Below are positions 44,313 to 51,855 of a stretch of DNA of 64,000 bases, piece after piece. A program made the position numbers and the translations under genes. Origin of the DNA: Nitrosomonas oligotropha (GTDB taxonomy: Bacteria; Pseudomonadota; Gammaproteobacteria; Burkholderiales; Nitrosomonadaceae); NCBI RefSeq assembly GCF_009833085.1, contig NZ_QRBZ01000010.1, positions 1-64,000 of the forward strand. The letters run 5' to 3'. The stretch's first letter is position 1. Each line of letters starts with the position of its first letter. Below the pieces are notes generated by a model, which was not told the DNA's origin, did no database searches, and was given only the letters and a program-made list of their open reading frames with translations.

Positions 44313-45515
44313 ATGAAAAACAACAAAAAATACGTCGCGGTGGTTGCCGCTGGGATATTGTCAGCATCAATTTCGATGCCGATCAATGCCGAATGGTCGA
44401 TCTACGGATTGGGCACGCTTGGCGGTGTTTATAGCGAAGCGGCACGAATAAATGATTCGGGCCAAGTGGTTGGTCTGTATTATACAGATGACGGCAAATT
44501 TCACGCCTTCAGCACTAAAGCCAATGGTTTGGATATCTTCGATTTGGGCACGCTAGGAGGGACTATAAGTGTTGCAAATGGCATTAATAATCTCGGGCAG
44601 GTTGCCGGGGCTTCTTATATTGCCGGGGATGAAATCTTTATGGAGGGTGTCCCGACATATCATGCATTTTTAACGGGAAACAATGGTGTTGGAATGACTG
44701 ATCTTGGTGGTCTACTCAGCTATGCAATGAATGTAAACAATAATGGTAATGTCGTTGGTCAAGCCATCTTCGGTTCTGGTGGTTATACGCATAGCTTTAT
44801 TACCGGTACAAATGGATTAGGCATGATTGACATGGGAACATTAGGCGGAAATAGCAGTAGTGGCATTAGCGTTAATGATTTGGGGCAGGTAGTGGGATGG
44901 TCAAATACAAACATCAATAACGGTAGGTTATATCACGCTTTCGTCACAGATGCCGACGGCAAAAATATGACTGACCTTGGCACCCTGGGCGGGCTAACAA
45001 GTTTTGCGGCCGATATAAACAATTCCGGGCAAGTAGTCGGTATATCTCAGAATGATAATGACAGAGACCGCGCATTTATGACCGCAGCTAATAGCACAAG
45101 CATGATCGATCTTGGGACATTCGGCGGGAGCTCTAGCCGGGCATTAGGTATCAATGATGCCGGTCAGGTGGTTGGAAATGCATATATTCCGGGGGATACC
45201 TCAGAACATGCTTTTGTCTATAGTGATGGCGTTATGGTTGATCTCTCCCTTTTGGATGCGGTTGTCGCTGCAGGATGGACTTCGCTTCAAGCGCTGGATA
45301 TTAATAACAACGGACAAATTGTTGGGATTGGAATGTTGGGTGGTATCAGACAAGCATTCTTACTTTCCGGGGCAGACCAAGAAGATTTTTTTAGAACATA
45401 TGTACCTCCAACTTATCCTCCGTCAATTCCAGTCCCGGAAGTTCCGGAACCCCATACTTACGCGATGCTGCTGGCCGGGCTGGGGTTGGTGGGGTTTAGA
45501 AAGAAAATATTTTAA
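44313..45515 (+). CDS. PEP-CTERM protein with HAF repeats, prophage cargo gene
   Basis: The 400-residue protein has an N-terminal signal (about 1-27). About six repeats of roughly 45-50 residues follow, built from DLGTLGG, INDSGQVVG-like and HAF motifs (HAF family), which suggests a beta-propeller-like exported protein. The C-terminus VPEPHTYAMLLAGLGLVGF then RKKIF is a full PEP-CTERM signal for the host exosortase. AAGAGGAAAAA is the ribosome site. It lies between mor and the endolysin, and nothing in virion assembly calls for it. It is best read as a lysogenic-conversion (moron) gene altering the host surface. Confidence 0.85.
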   Translation: MKNNKKYVAVVAAGILSASISMPINAEWSIYGLGTLGGVYSEAARINDSGQVVGLYYTDDGKFHAFSTKANGLDIFDLGTLGGTISVANGINNLGQVAGASYIAGDEIFMEGVPTYHAFLTGNNGVGMTDLGGLLSYAMNVNNNGNVVGQAIFGSGGYTHSFITGTNGLGMIDMGTLGGNSSSGISVNDLGQVVGWSNTNINNGRLYHAFVTDADGKNMTDLGTLGGLTSFAADINNSGQVVGISQNDNDRDRAFMTAANSTSMIDLGTFGGSSSRALGINDAGQVVGNAYIPGDTSEHAFVYSDGVMVDLSLLDAVVAAGWTSLQALDINNNGQIVGIGMLGGIRQAFLLSGADQEDFFRTYVPPTYPPSIPVPEVPEPHTYAMLLAGLGLVGFRKKIF

Positions 45516-45645
45516 TTGTCTTTGATTGAGTATTGCATCAATCATTATCAACCCGGCGAGCTGAAAGTTCGCCGTGCAATTTTTTCAAATTTGACACAAT
45601 CCTAGAACCAATCTAACCTATTTTCACCCGCCCGCGTCCTTCACG

Positions 45646-45700
45646 AGGACGCGCGTCCTCGTTAACCTCCAAGCCCGCCGCTGCCATCATGGCGGCATGA
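45646..45700 (+). promoter_or_regulatory. Late promoter 1 (palindromic activator site plus extended -10)
   Basis: AGGACGCGCGTCCT (45646-45659) is a perfect palindrome, extended here to 20 bp (45643-45662), followed by CGTTAAC. After exactly 22 more bases comes ATGGCGGCATGA, which contains the amidase ATG (45697). An extended -10 (TG-n-CATCAT, 45682-45690) has no -35. The palindrome centre is 44.5 bases from the ATG, so a Mor-like activator at about -44 would start transcription at or next to the start codon. The same layout recurs at 53448. Confidence 0.65.
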
Positions 45701-46179
45701 TTACTCGACAAATCACCGGTATCGTTATCCATTGCTCAGGCACGCCCAATGGCCAATGGCATAACGTGCAGGAAATCGATCAATGGCACCAAGCACAGGG
45801 GTTTGAACGCGCGGAAGAATTCCGTCAGCGCTTTAACTCAACGCTGCACGCCATCGGCTATCACTTCGTTATTTATCCAAACGGCGCAATCGCCACTGGC
45901 CGCCACCTGGATGAGCCGGGGCAGCACACCAAAGCGCGCAACCTTAAAACTATCGGTATCTGCCTGATCGGCACCAATAAATTCACGGCCGCGCAATGGG
46001 GCGCTCTGCGCGATAACGTGCGATTGCTGCGAGAACAGCGATATTACCCAACATCCTGTGTAGCTGGTTGCGCGGAGCTGGATGGTGAGAATCCAAGATC
46101 ACCTGGCTTTAGCGTCGCCGATTGGTTGGCCTTCGACATGCGTCCGCTTTTAGACCATATCCTGGAGCCGGAGTCATGA
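45697..46179 (+). CDS. Endolysin: N-acetylmuramoyl-L-alanine amidase family
   Basis: This 160-residue PGRP/amidase-2 domain protein would cut the peptidoglycan stem peptide at lysis. His12 (IHCSGT) and Tyr56 (IGYHFVIY) fit the active site. The usual second and third zinc ligands are changed: the position expected to be His is Cys125 (GCAEL) and the expected Cys is Ser135 (RSPGF). Activity is therefore uncertain. It has no signal peptide, so it needs a holin. It starts without a clear ribosome site, inside the late promoter element. Confidence 0.82.
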   Translation: MITRQITGIVIHCSGTPNGQWHNVQEIDQWHQAQGFERAEEFRQRFNSTLHAIGYHFVIYPNGAIATGRHLDEPGQHTKARNLKTIGICLIGTNKFTAAQWGALRDNVRLLREQRYYPTSCVAGCAELDGENPRSPGFSVADWLAFDMRPLLDHILEPES

Positions 46180-46403
46180 GCCGCTGCATTGAACTCATTA
46201 CAGACGCAGGCACCGGCCTGCTTTCGCACACCAAGCTCTGGACAAATATAGCCTACCTGGCGGCAACCCTCGCATTCCTGCATGCCACGCTATTTGCCGC
46301 CACCCCGCCAGAATCTGAAATCTGGCTGATTTATTTGGGGGTGGTCGGCGCACACAACGTTTCCAGCAAGATACTTTCGATGAAATACGGAAAAGGTAAT
46401 TAA
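46176..46403 (+). CDS. Putative holin, two membrane spans
   Basis: ATG 46176 overlaps the amidase stop and yields 75 residues with two hydrophobic stretches (about 20-42 and 47-65) and a charged C-terminus (MKYGKGN). Size, topology and position between endolysin and spanin genes suggest a holin that lets the amidase reach the wall. A longer frame from 46122 lies inside the amidase gene and is rejected. Confidence 0.65.
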   Translation: MSRCIELITDAGTGLLSHTKLWTNIAYLAATLAFLHATLFAATPPESEIWLIYLGVVGAHNVSSKILSMKYGKGN

Positions 46404-46407
46404 AGCT

Positions 46408-46683
46408 ATGTTTGCAAAACTATTCGAGACCGGCGTGGGGCAGATTCTGGTGAAAAAAGATTCCGGAAAGGAAGGTCCGGAAGTGCGCTTTTATTTTCAA
46501 CCGGAAGGGTTGGGTGTGTGCTCTGTTGCATTGGATGGATTCGGCGATGACGAAAACGGGTGGGATGCGGTAGACAAGGCATTTGAGCAAATTGACGCAG
46601 AGACTGCTGTAAATGTTGTTCGTCCGGCAATTAATCAATTCTGTGGAATTTTTACTAACGCTCTCAGCGAGGCCCCCAAATGA
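46408..46683 (+). CDS. Small phage protein in the lysis cassette
   Basis: This 91-residue acidic protein (FYFQPEGLGVCSVALDGFGD) has no membrane segment or recognised domain. It overlaps the Rz-like gene by 4 bases. Similar small soluble proteins sit in lysis modules of other Mu-like phages; the role is unknown. Confidence 0.6.
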   Translation: MFAKLFETGVGQILVKKDSGKEGPEVRFYFQPEGLGVCSVALDGFGDDENGWDAVDKAFEQIDAETAVNVVRPAINQFCGIFTNALSEAPK

Positions 46684-47219
46684 TCGCATCCCCTTACTTT
46701 TGGCTCGGGCTATTAATCGCGTTGCTGGTTATTTTTGGCACCGGCTACCACAACGGCTACAAGCACGCCAACGATCACGCCGACGCATTAAAACTGCAAG
46801 CGGTCGAAAAAGCGAAGAAGAAAGCCATCGAGCAAGCGCGTGCCGACTTTGAAACCGCCCAGCGCTACGAAACAGCGCGCGAAACCGTGCGCACCGTCTA
46901 CGTGAAAATCAAGGAGAAAGCCCGTGAAAACATTGAAAAACACCCTGAGTATGCTGATTGCGGTCTTGATGCTGACGGGCTGCGCCTCTACAACGAACGC
47001 CCCGGAAGAACCGAGAATCCCCCAGGCGTCCTTGATAGCCGAGTGTCCGGATTTGCCGGAAGCCTCGGATGGCAAGTTATCGACGATCTTAACCGTCAGC
47101 CTGGAGCGCTCGCAACTTTATTACGACTGCCAAGCGCGCCACAAGGCGCTGTCGGAGTGGGCGGTGTCGCCGGTGAAGGAAAAGGCCAAGAAATAGCACA
47201 GGCGGCCGATGCGCCATGA
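46680..47219 (+). CDS. Rz-like inner-membrane spanin
   Basis: This 179-residue protein has an N-terminal membrane anchor (about 6-22) and a periplasmic coiled coil (about 30-85), as for i-spanins. The C-terminal half (NENP/GVLDSRVSGF...) is less regular, because it is read across the embedded Rz1 gene. It would bridge to the outer-membrane lipoprotein during the last step of lysis. Confidence 0.75.
   Translation: MIASPYFWLGLLIALLVIFGTGYHNGYKHANDHADALKLQAVEKAKKKAIEQARADFETAQRYETARETVRTVYVKIKEKARENIEKHPEYADCGLDADGLRLYNERPGRTENPPGVLDSRVSGFAGSLGWQVIDDLNRQPGALATLLRLPSAPQGAVGVGGVAGEGKGQEIAQAADAP
46924..47196 (+). CDS. Rz1-like outer-membrane spanin lipoprotein embedded in Rz
   Basis: Read in another frame entirely inside the Rz-like gene, this 90-residue protein starts with a lipoprotein signal MKTLKNTLSMLIAVLMLTGC, lipidated Cys20. 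A short proline-containing periplasmic part ends in a Lys-rich tail. AAGGAGAAAGCC precedes the ATG. The full nesting is the classic Rz/Rz1 arrangement. Confidence 0.8.
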   Translation: MKTLKNTLSMLIAVLMLTGCASTTNAPEEPRIPQASLIAECPDLPEASDGKLSTILTVSLERSQLYYDCQARHKALSEWAVSPVKEKAKK

Positions 47220-47425
47220 GGCCGGAAGATTTTGCGCAAAAAATAGAACTGGCTGAATACGAAGAAACACAACGCCGCGCAATCCAGACCAAGCGGCCGT
47301 CATTGTCGCACTGCCAGGATTGCGGCGAAGAAATCCCGCCCGAGCGGCAAAAGGCCACGGCAGTGACCAGGTGCATCGGCTGTCAGGAAGAATTTGAAAG
47401 TTTGAATAAAAGGGGAATGTCATGA
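47216..47425 (+). CDS. TraR/DksA-type C4 zinc-finger protein
   Basis: This 69-residue protein has CQDCGEEIPPERQKA and RCIGCQ, the four-cysteine finger of TraR/DksA proteins. Short members of the family bind RNA polymerase through its secondary channel and mimic DksA with ppGpp, which may favour phage transcription. It overlaps both neighbours by 4 bases. Confidence 0.85.
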   Translation: MRPEDFAQKIELAEYEETQRRAIQTKRPSLSHCQDCGEEIPPERQKATAVTRCIGCQEEFESLNKRGMS

Positions 47426-47640
47426 GCGAAGAAGTAGCGCGGCTGCTAGGAAAAATAGAAGGCAAGCTGGATATGGTAATTGCCAATCAGGAAGCGCAAG
47501 GCACAAAAATTGACGGTCTGGATGCGCGTCTGCGCAAAGTCGAAACGAAATCGACGTTGCTCGGTGCCGGGGCCGGTGCGCTGGTATCTGTCGGCGTGGC
47601 GCTGATGATTGAAAAGGGTAAACGCACTATCGGTTTATAA
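47422..47640 (+). CDS. Small coiled-coil protein with C-terminal membrane helix
   Basis: The 72 residues begin with a coiled coil (about 5-48; GKIEGKLDMVIANQEAQGTK) and end with a glycine-rich membrane helix (about 50-65). The layout recalls XhlA-like holin-associated proteins, but I cannot be sure. It lies between the zinc-finger and gp27-like genes. Confidence 0.6.
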   Translation: MSEEVARLLGKIEGKLDMVIANQEAQGTKIDGLDARLRKVETKSTLLGAGAGALVSVGVALMIEKGKRTIGL

Positions 47641-47651
47641 GAAACATAAGC

Positions 47652-48152
47652 ATGGCCCATACCCGTGAAACTATATCCGCTGTCCGCGCCGCTTACGTTT
47701 ATGAAGCGTTAAACCGGGAGCAATTATCCGAGCGTTTTAACGTGCCGGTGAGCACTGTCACACGCTGGAAAAAAGCGGCGCAGCAAAAAGGAGACGATTG
47801 GGATCAAGCGCGTGCGGCGGTAAGGTTATCTACCGATGGCGTGGAAGCTGTCACTGCGGCCGTACTCGAAGATTTCGTATTGTCGTTCCAGACGATCATG
47901 AAAGAAATCAAAGAAGATAAAAACCTTAAAGCCAGGGAGCGCGTTGAAATGTTGAGCAGCCTGGCGGATAGTTATTCGAAAACGATCAATTCCATCGCAA
48001 AGGGTAGCCCTAAGCTCGATAAGCTGAGTTTTGCTTCTACGCTGTTGCGTGACCTGGTGCAATACATTCAGGAAAACTTTCCACAGCACGCGGTGGCTAT
48101 GGAACATGTTTTGATGCCGTTCTCCGAGGAAATAGGCAAGCGTTATGGCTAA
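47652..48152 (+). CDS. DUF1804 protein, small terminase candidate (Mu gp27-like)
   Basis: This 166-residue protein has an N-terminal helix-turn-helix (about 12-42; NREQLSERFNVPVSTVTRWK) and a helical C-terminus, matching the DUF1804 family next to Mu-like large terminases. It should recognise phage DNA for packaging. It overlaps the large terminase gene by 8 bases. Confidence 0.83.
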   Translation: MAHTRETISAVRAAYVYEALNREQLSERFNVPVSTVTRWKKAAQQKGDDWDQARAAVRLSTDGVEAVTAAVLEDFVLSFQTIMKEIKEDKNLKARERVEMLSSLADSYSKTINSIAKGSPKLDKLSFASTLLRDLVQYIQENFPQHAVAMEHVLMPFSEEIGKRYG

Positions 48153-49767
48153 AACCTCGCGCAAACAATTCCTGCAGGAAATTGCCCAACTAGCCAGCCA
48201 GTTCCGCATTCAGATCGAAGCGGAAGTGGATGGCTTCGCACCCGATCCGGCGGCAAGATTAAAACGCCGGGAACGCGCCATCAAAGACTATGAATATTTT
48301 GCGCGCACCTATTTCCCGCATTACGTTAAACATGACAACGCCGCACTGCACGATTATCTGTACAAACGCTTCCCGGAAATTGTCGATAACGTCATAGGTG
48401 ATCACGAAGCCATCGCCGCGCCACGCGGCAATGCCAAATCGACCATCGTCACGCAAATCGGCGTGATCTGGTGCCTGGTCACCGGCCGCAAGAAATATCC
48501 GGTCATCGTCATGGATGCGCTCGACCAGGCGCTACCGATGCTGGAAGCTATCAAAGCCGAGCTGGAATTCAATCCCCGCCTGATGATGGATTTCCCAGAA
48601 GCGACCGGTCAAGGGCGCGTGTGGCAAGTCGGTACCATCGTAACCAGTAATGACGCCAAGGTGCAAGTGTTCGGCTCCGGCAAAAGGATGCGCGGTCTTA
48701 GGCACGGCCCGCACCGCCCCGATTTGGTGATCGGCGATGATCTGGAAAATGATGAGAATGTGCGAAGCCCTGAACAGCGCGACAAGCTGGAAGCATGGTT
48801 GAAGAAAACAGTGCTGTCGCTCGGCGCGGCCGACGACAGTATGGACGTGGTCATCATCGGCACCATCCTGCATTACGACTCGGTTTTAAACCGGCTGATC
48901 AATAACCCGCTGTGGAAATCCCGCAAGTTCCGCGCCATCATCGAATGGCCGCACAACATGAGTTTGTGGGATAAGTGGGAAGAGATTCTGTTAAACGACG
49001 GCGAAGAAGCTGCGCAAGCTTTTTATGATGAACGCAAAGCGGCAATGGATGATGGTGCTATCGTCAGTTGGCCGTCCGCCCAGCCGCTTTACAAACTCAT
49101 GTTTAAGCGCGCCCGCGACGGTCGCACCGCGTTTGATTCAGAGCAACAGAACGATCCAGTGTCCGGAGACGATGCGCCGTTTGCCAACTCCATCCAATTT
49201 TGGGTTAACCGGCTGCTGGAATGGCGCTTCTTTGGCGCTTGTGATCCGAGCCTGGGAAAAAAAGGTGCCAGCCGTGATCCGTCTGCTTTGCTGGTCGGCG
49301 GCTTTAATCGCCACACCGGCATTCTGGATGTGGTCGAGGCGCTGATCAAGAAGCGCGTGCCGGACAAAATCATCGAGGACATCATCGAACTGCAGCGGCA
49401 GTACAAGTGCGTGCTGTGGGGTGTTGAGACCGTGCAATTTCAGGAATTTCTTAAAACTGAGCTAGTGAAGCGCTCAGCACAGCGCGGCATCCCTGTTCCA
49501 GCCACCGGCATCAAACCGATAGACGACAAGATTCTGCGCATCGAATCCGTGCAACCGCACATGGCCAATGGCCTGATCCGGCTGCACCCTTCGCAAAACA
49601 CGCTGATCGATCAACTGCGGCATTTCCCCAAAGCAGACCACGATGACGGGCCGGACGCTTTGCAAATGCTGTGGATGCTTGCTACCACCAGATCAGGCAG
49701 CATCGAGTACACCGGCGCGAAAAGATCAAGTGATGACGGCGCCCGATTTGGGGGTGGTGCATGGTAG
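48145..49767 (+). CDS. Large terminase subunit (Mu gp28-like)
   Basis: This 540-residue packaging motor has a Walker A-like PRGNAKST (93-100) and a Walker B around PDLVIGDD. A C-terminal RNase H-type nuclease part is also visible, with an ACDPSLG aspartate and a late HDDGPDAL aspartate pair. It packages DNA headful-wise from integrated copies in Mu-type phages. All major motifs look intact. Confidence 0.92.
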   Translation: MAKTSRKQFLQEIAQLASQFRIQIEAEVDGFAPDPAARLKRRERAIKDYEYFARTYFPHYVKHDNAALHDYLYKRFPEIVDNVIGDHEAIAAPRGNAKSTIVTQIGVIWCLVTGRKKYPVIVMDALDQALPMLEAIKAELEFNPRLMMDFPEATGQGRVWQVGTIVTSNDAKVQVFGSGKRMRGLRHGPHRPDLVIGDDLENDENVRSPEQRDKLEAWLKKTVLSLGAADDSMDVVIIGTILHYDSVLNRLINNPLWKSRKFRAIIEWPHNMSLWDKWEEILLNDGEEAAQAFYDERKAAMDDGAIVSWPSAQPLYKLMFKRARDGRTAFDSEQQNDPVSGDDAPFANSIQFWVNRLLEWRFFGACDPSLGKKGASRDPSALLVGGFNRHTGILDVVEALIKKRVPDKIIEDIIELQRQYKCVLWGVETVQFQEFLKTELVKRSAQRGIPVPATGIKPIDDKILRIESVQPHMANGLIRLHPSQNTLIDQLRHFPKADHDDGPDALQMLWMLATTRSGSIEYTGAKRSSDDGARFGGGAW

Positions 49768-49985
49768 CGGATGATTGGATACCGGTTACAGAACGCACCC
49801 CAATCAAAGGCGAGTCCGTAATTGTGGCTAACAGATACTGGGTTGATTACGGCGAGGGTATGCCCGGAAGATGGGATCAGCATGTCTACATAGCTTTGTG
49901 GAGTGGAGAATGTGCTGATTCCAACATCACGCATTGGATGCCAAAACCGCCACTGCCTCGAATTGATGCTACCCAAACTAAGTGA
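49761..49985 (+). CDS. DUF551-type small protein
   Basis: The 74 residues begin DDWIPVTERTPIKGESVIVA and end with ITHWMPKPPLP, the hallmark ends of DUF551 proteins common in phages. The function is unknown. It is inserted between the terminase and portal genes, overlapping the terminase stop by 7 bases. That is an unusual place for an accessory gene. Confidence 0.78.
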   Translation: MVADDWIPVTERTPIKGESVIVANRYWVDYGEGMPGRWDQHVYIALWSGECADSNITHWMPKPPLPRIDATQTK

Positions 49986-49992
49986 GCAAACT

Positions 49993-51567
49993 ATGGCAAG
50001 AATAATCGACGTAAACGGCAACCCCATCGATAGCGGCAAGATGCGCGAACAGCAAACCGCAAGCCTTGGGTTGATGCGGCAAACCTTTGCTGGGCACCCG
50101 AGCCGGGGTTTAACGCCCGCAAAATTGGCTCGCATCCTGGAATCGGCCGAACATGGCGATATCCAGTCGCAGCATGATTTGTTTGTCGACATGGAAGAAA
50201 AGGACGGCCACATTTTCGCCGAAATGAGCAAGCGCCGCCGTGCGCTTTTGACGGTGGATTGGGATATCAAACCACCGCGCAACCCGTCCGCCAAAGAAAA
50301 GAAATCGGCCGCGTACATCAAAGAACTTCTCTCGGACGTGCAGAATTTCGAGGACGTGATCCAGGATTCGCTGGACGCCATTGGCCACGGCTTTGCCTGC
50401 CTGGAAATGGAATGGCAAATGTTGGGTACGGAATGGTTGCCGAAGACAATCGAGCACCGGCCGCAAAGCTGGTTCCAGACTGACCGCGACACGCGTACGC
50501 AAATCCGGTTGCGCGATAACACGATGGACGGCGCAGCATTGCAGCCATTCGGCTGGATTACCCACGTGCATAAAGCCAAGTCGGGATATTTGTCCCGCTC
50601 TGGACTGCACCGAGTACTGGCTTGGCCATTCCTGTTTAAAAATTTCTCGGTGCGTGATCTTGCGGAATTTCTAGAAATCTATGGCATACCTATACGTCTG
50701 GGTAAGTACTTCAATGGTGCCAGTGAAGACGAAAAAGCCACATTGCTGCGAGCTGTAATGGACATTGGCCATAATGCCGCAGGAATCATTCCGGAGGGAA
50801 TGGCAGTCGAATTTGTTCAGGTTGCCGGTAATGGTTCGTCAACGCCGTTTGAATACATGGTCGAATGGTGCGAGCGCACGCAAAGCAAAGTGATACTCGG
50901 CGGTACGCTCACCAGCCAGGCCGACGGCAAAACCAGCACGAATGCGCTAGGCAACGTGCACAACGAAGTGCGTCACGACCTGATGATATCGGATGCCCGG
51001 CAACTGGCGGGAACATTAACGCGTGATCTGGTGTATCCGCTCTACGCGCTCAATGTCGGCGGTATCGAAGACATGCGCCGCTGCCCGCGCCTGGTATTTG
51101 ATTTCGGCGAATCGGAAGACCTGAAACTCTATTCTGAAGCACTGCCAAGCCTGGTCAATGCGGGCGTGAAGATCCCTGTTTCGTGGGTGCGCGATAAATT
51201 GCGTATTCCTGAACCGGAAGGCGACGAGCCGGTATTGCAACAACAAACCGCAGCTCAGCCAGACAATCAACCACCAGCGACCGCCACCAATACCGGCATC
51301 GCCGCGCTAACCGCAACTCAGGATCGGGATGAGTTTGATATTTTCGCCGATGAACTATCGGGCGACTGGGAACGGCTCACCGATCCAATGATAGCGCCCA
51401 TCTTGGAACTTGCTGCAAATTCCACAAGCTTTGAAGAATTTCAGGCGGGCCTTCCAGGGTTGATCCAGAAAATGGATACAAGCCTACTTGCTGAAGCGCT
51501 GGCGCAAGCGCAGTTTGCCACGAATATTTATGGGCGCGTTAAAGATCAATTAAACGAGGAGGAATAA
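49993..51567 (+). CDS. Portal protein (Mu gp29-like, DUF935)
   Basis: The start is taken at ATG 49993 (MARIIDVNGNPID), giving 524 residues; the longer frame from 49903 lies inside the DUF551 gene. Features such as FAEMSKRRRALLTVDWDIKP and VILGGTLTSQADGKTSTNAL are typical of the Mu gp29 portal family. It forms the ring through which DNA enters the head. Confidence 0.9.
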   Translation: MARIIDVNGNPIDSGKMREQQTASLGLMRQTFAGHPSRGLTPAKLARILESAEHGDIQSQHDLFVDMEEKDGHIFAEMSKRRRALLTVDWDIKPPRNPSAKEKKSAAYIKELLSDVQNFEDVIQDSLDAIGHGFACLEMEWQMLGTEWLPKTIEHRPQSWFQTDRDTRTQIRLRDNTMDGAALQPFGWITHVHKAKSGYLSRSGLHRVLAWPFLFKNFSVRDLAEFLEIYGIPIRLGKYFNGASEDEKATLLRAVMDIGHNAAGIIPEGMAVEFVQVAGNGSSTPFEYMVEWCERTQSKVILGGTLTSQADGKTSTNALGNVHNEVRHDLMISDARQLAGTLTRDLVYPLYALNVGGIEDMRRCPRLVFDFGESEDLKLYSEALPSLVNAGVKIPVSWVRDKLRIPEPEGDEPVLQQQTAAQPDNQPPATATNTGIAALTATQDRDEFDIFADELSGDWERLTDPMIAPILELAANSTSFEEFQAGLPGLIQKMDTSLLAEALAQAQFATNIYGRVKDQLNEEE

Positions 51568-51571
51568 AGCG

Positions 51572-51847
51572 ATGGCCTATTATCTTAAGAACCGCAGGCG
51601 TGAGCCTGATTTGTCGATAAATGCAACAACCGTATCCGCTACCGCTCAATTAAAAGCCGGGGAATATACCGTGTATTGTAAAGACGTTGTCGATTGTTTT
51701 ATTTGTACCGGTGCTGCCTGGGAGTCGGGAAATAGCTTGAGATTGCTTGCAGGAAACATGATTGAAGTTACGGTCGAGGAAAACGATAAAATCCTTGCAA
51801 AGTCCGAAACCGTTACTGCCACGCTGGAAATCTGCAAAGTCTTATAA
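51572..51847 (+). CDS. Small beta-rich phage protein between portal and gp30 genes
   Basis: This 91-residue protein is predicted to be mostly beta-strand, with TVSATAQLKAGEYTVYCKDV and repeated Thr/Val strands. Its ribosome site GAGGAGG lies about 14 bases before the ATG, so is a little far. No family is recognised. A small structural or decoration role is possible but unproven. Confidence 0.55.
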   Translation: MAYYLKNRRREPDLSINATTVSATAQLKAGEYTVYCKDVVDCFICTGAAWESGNSLRLLAGNMIEVTVEENDKILAKSETVTATLEICKVL

Positions 51848-51855
51848 GTCACGCC

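Noticed and set aside
47089-47486. Leftward frames of 95 and 121 residues opposite the spanin and zinc-finger genes
   Set aside because: They lie antisense to well-supported overlapping genes and show no ribosome site or domain.
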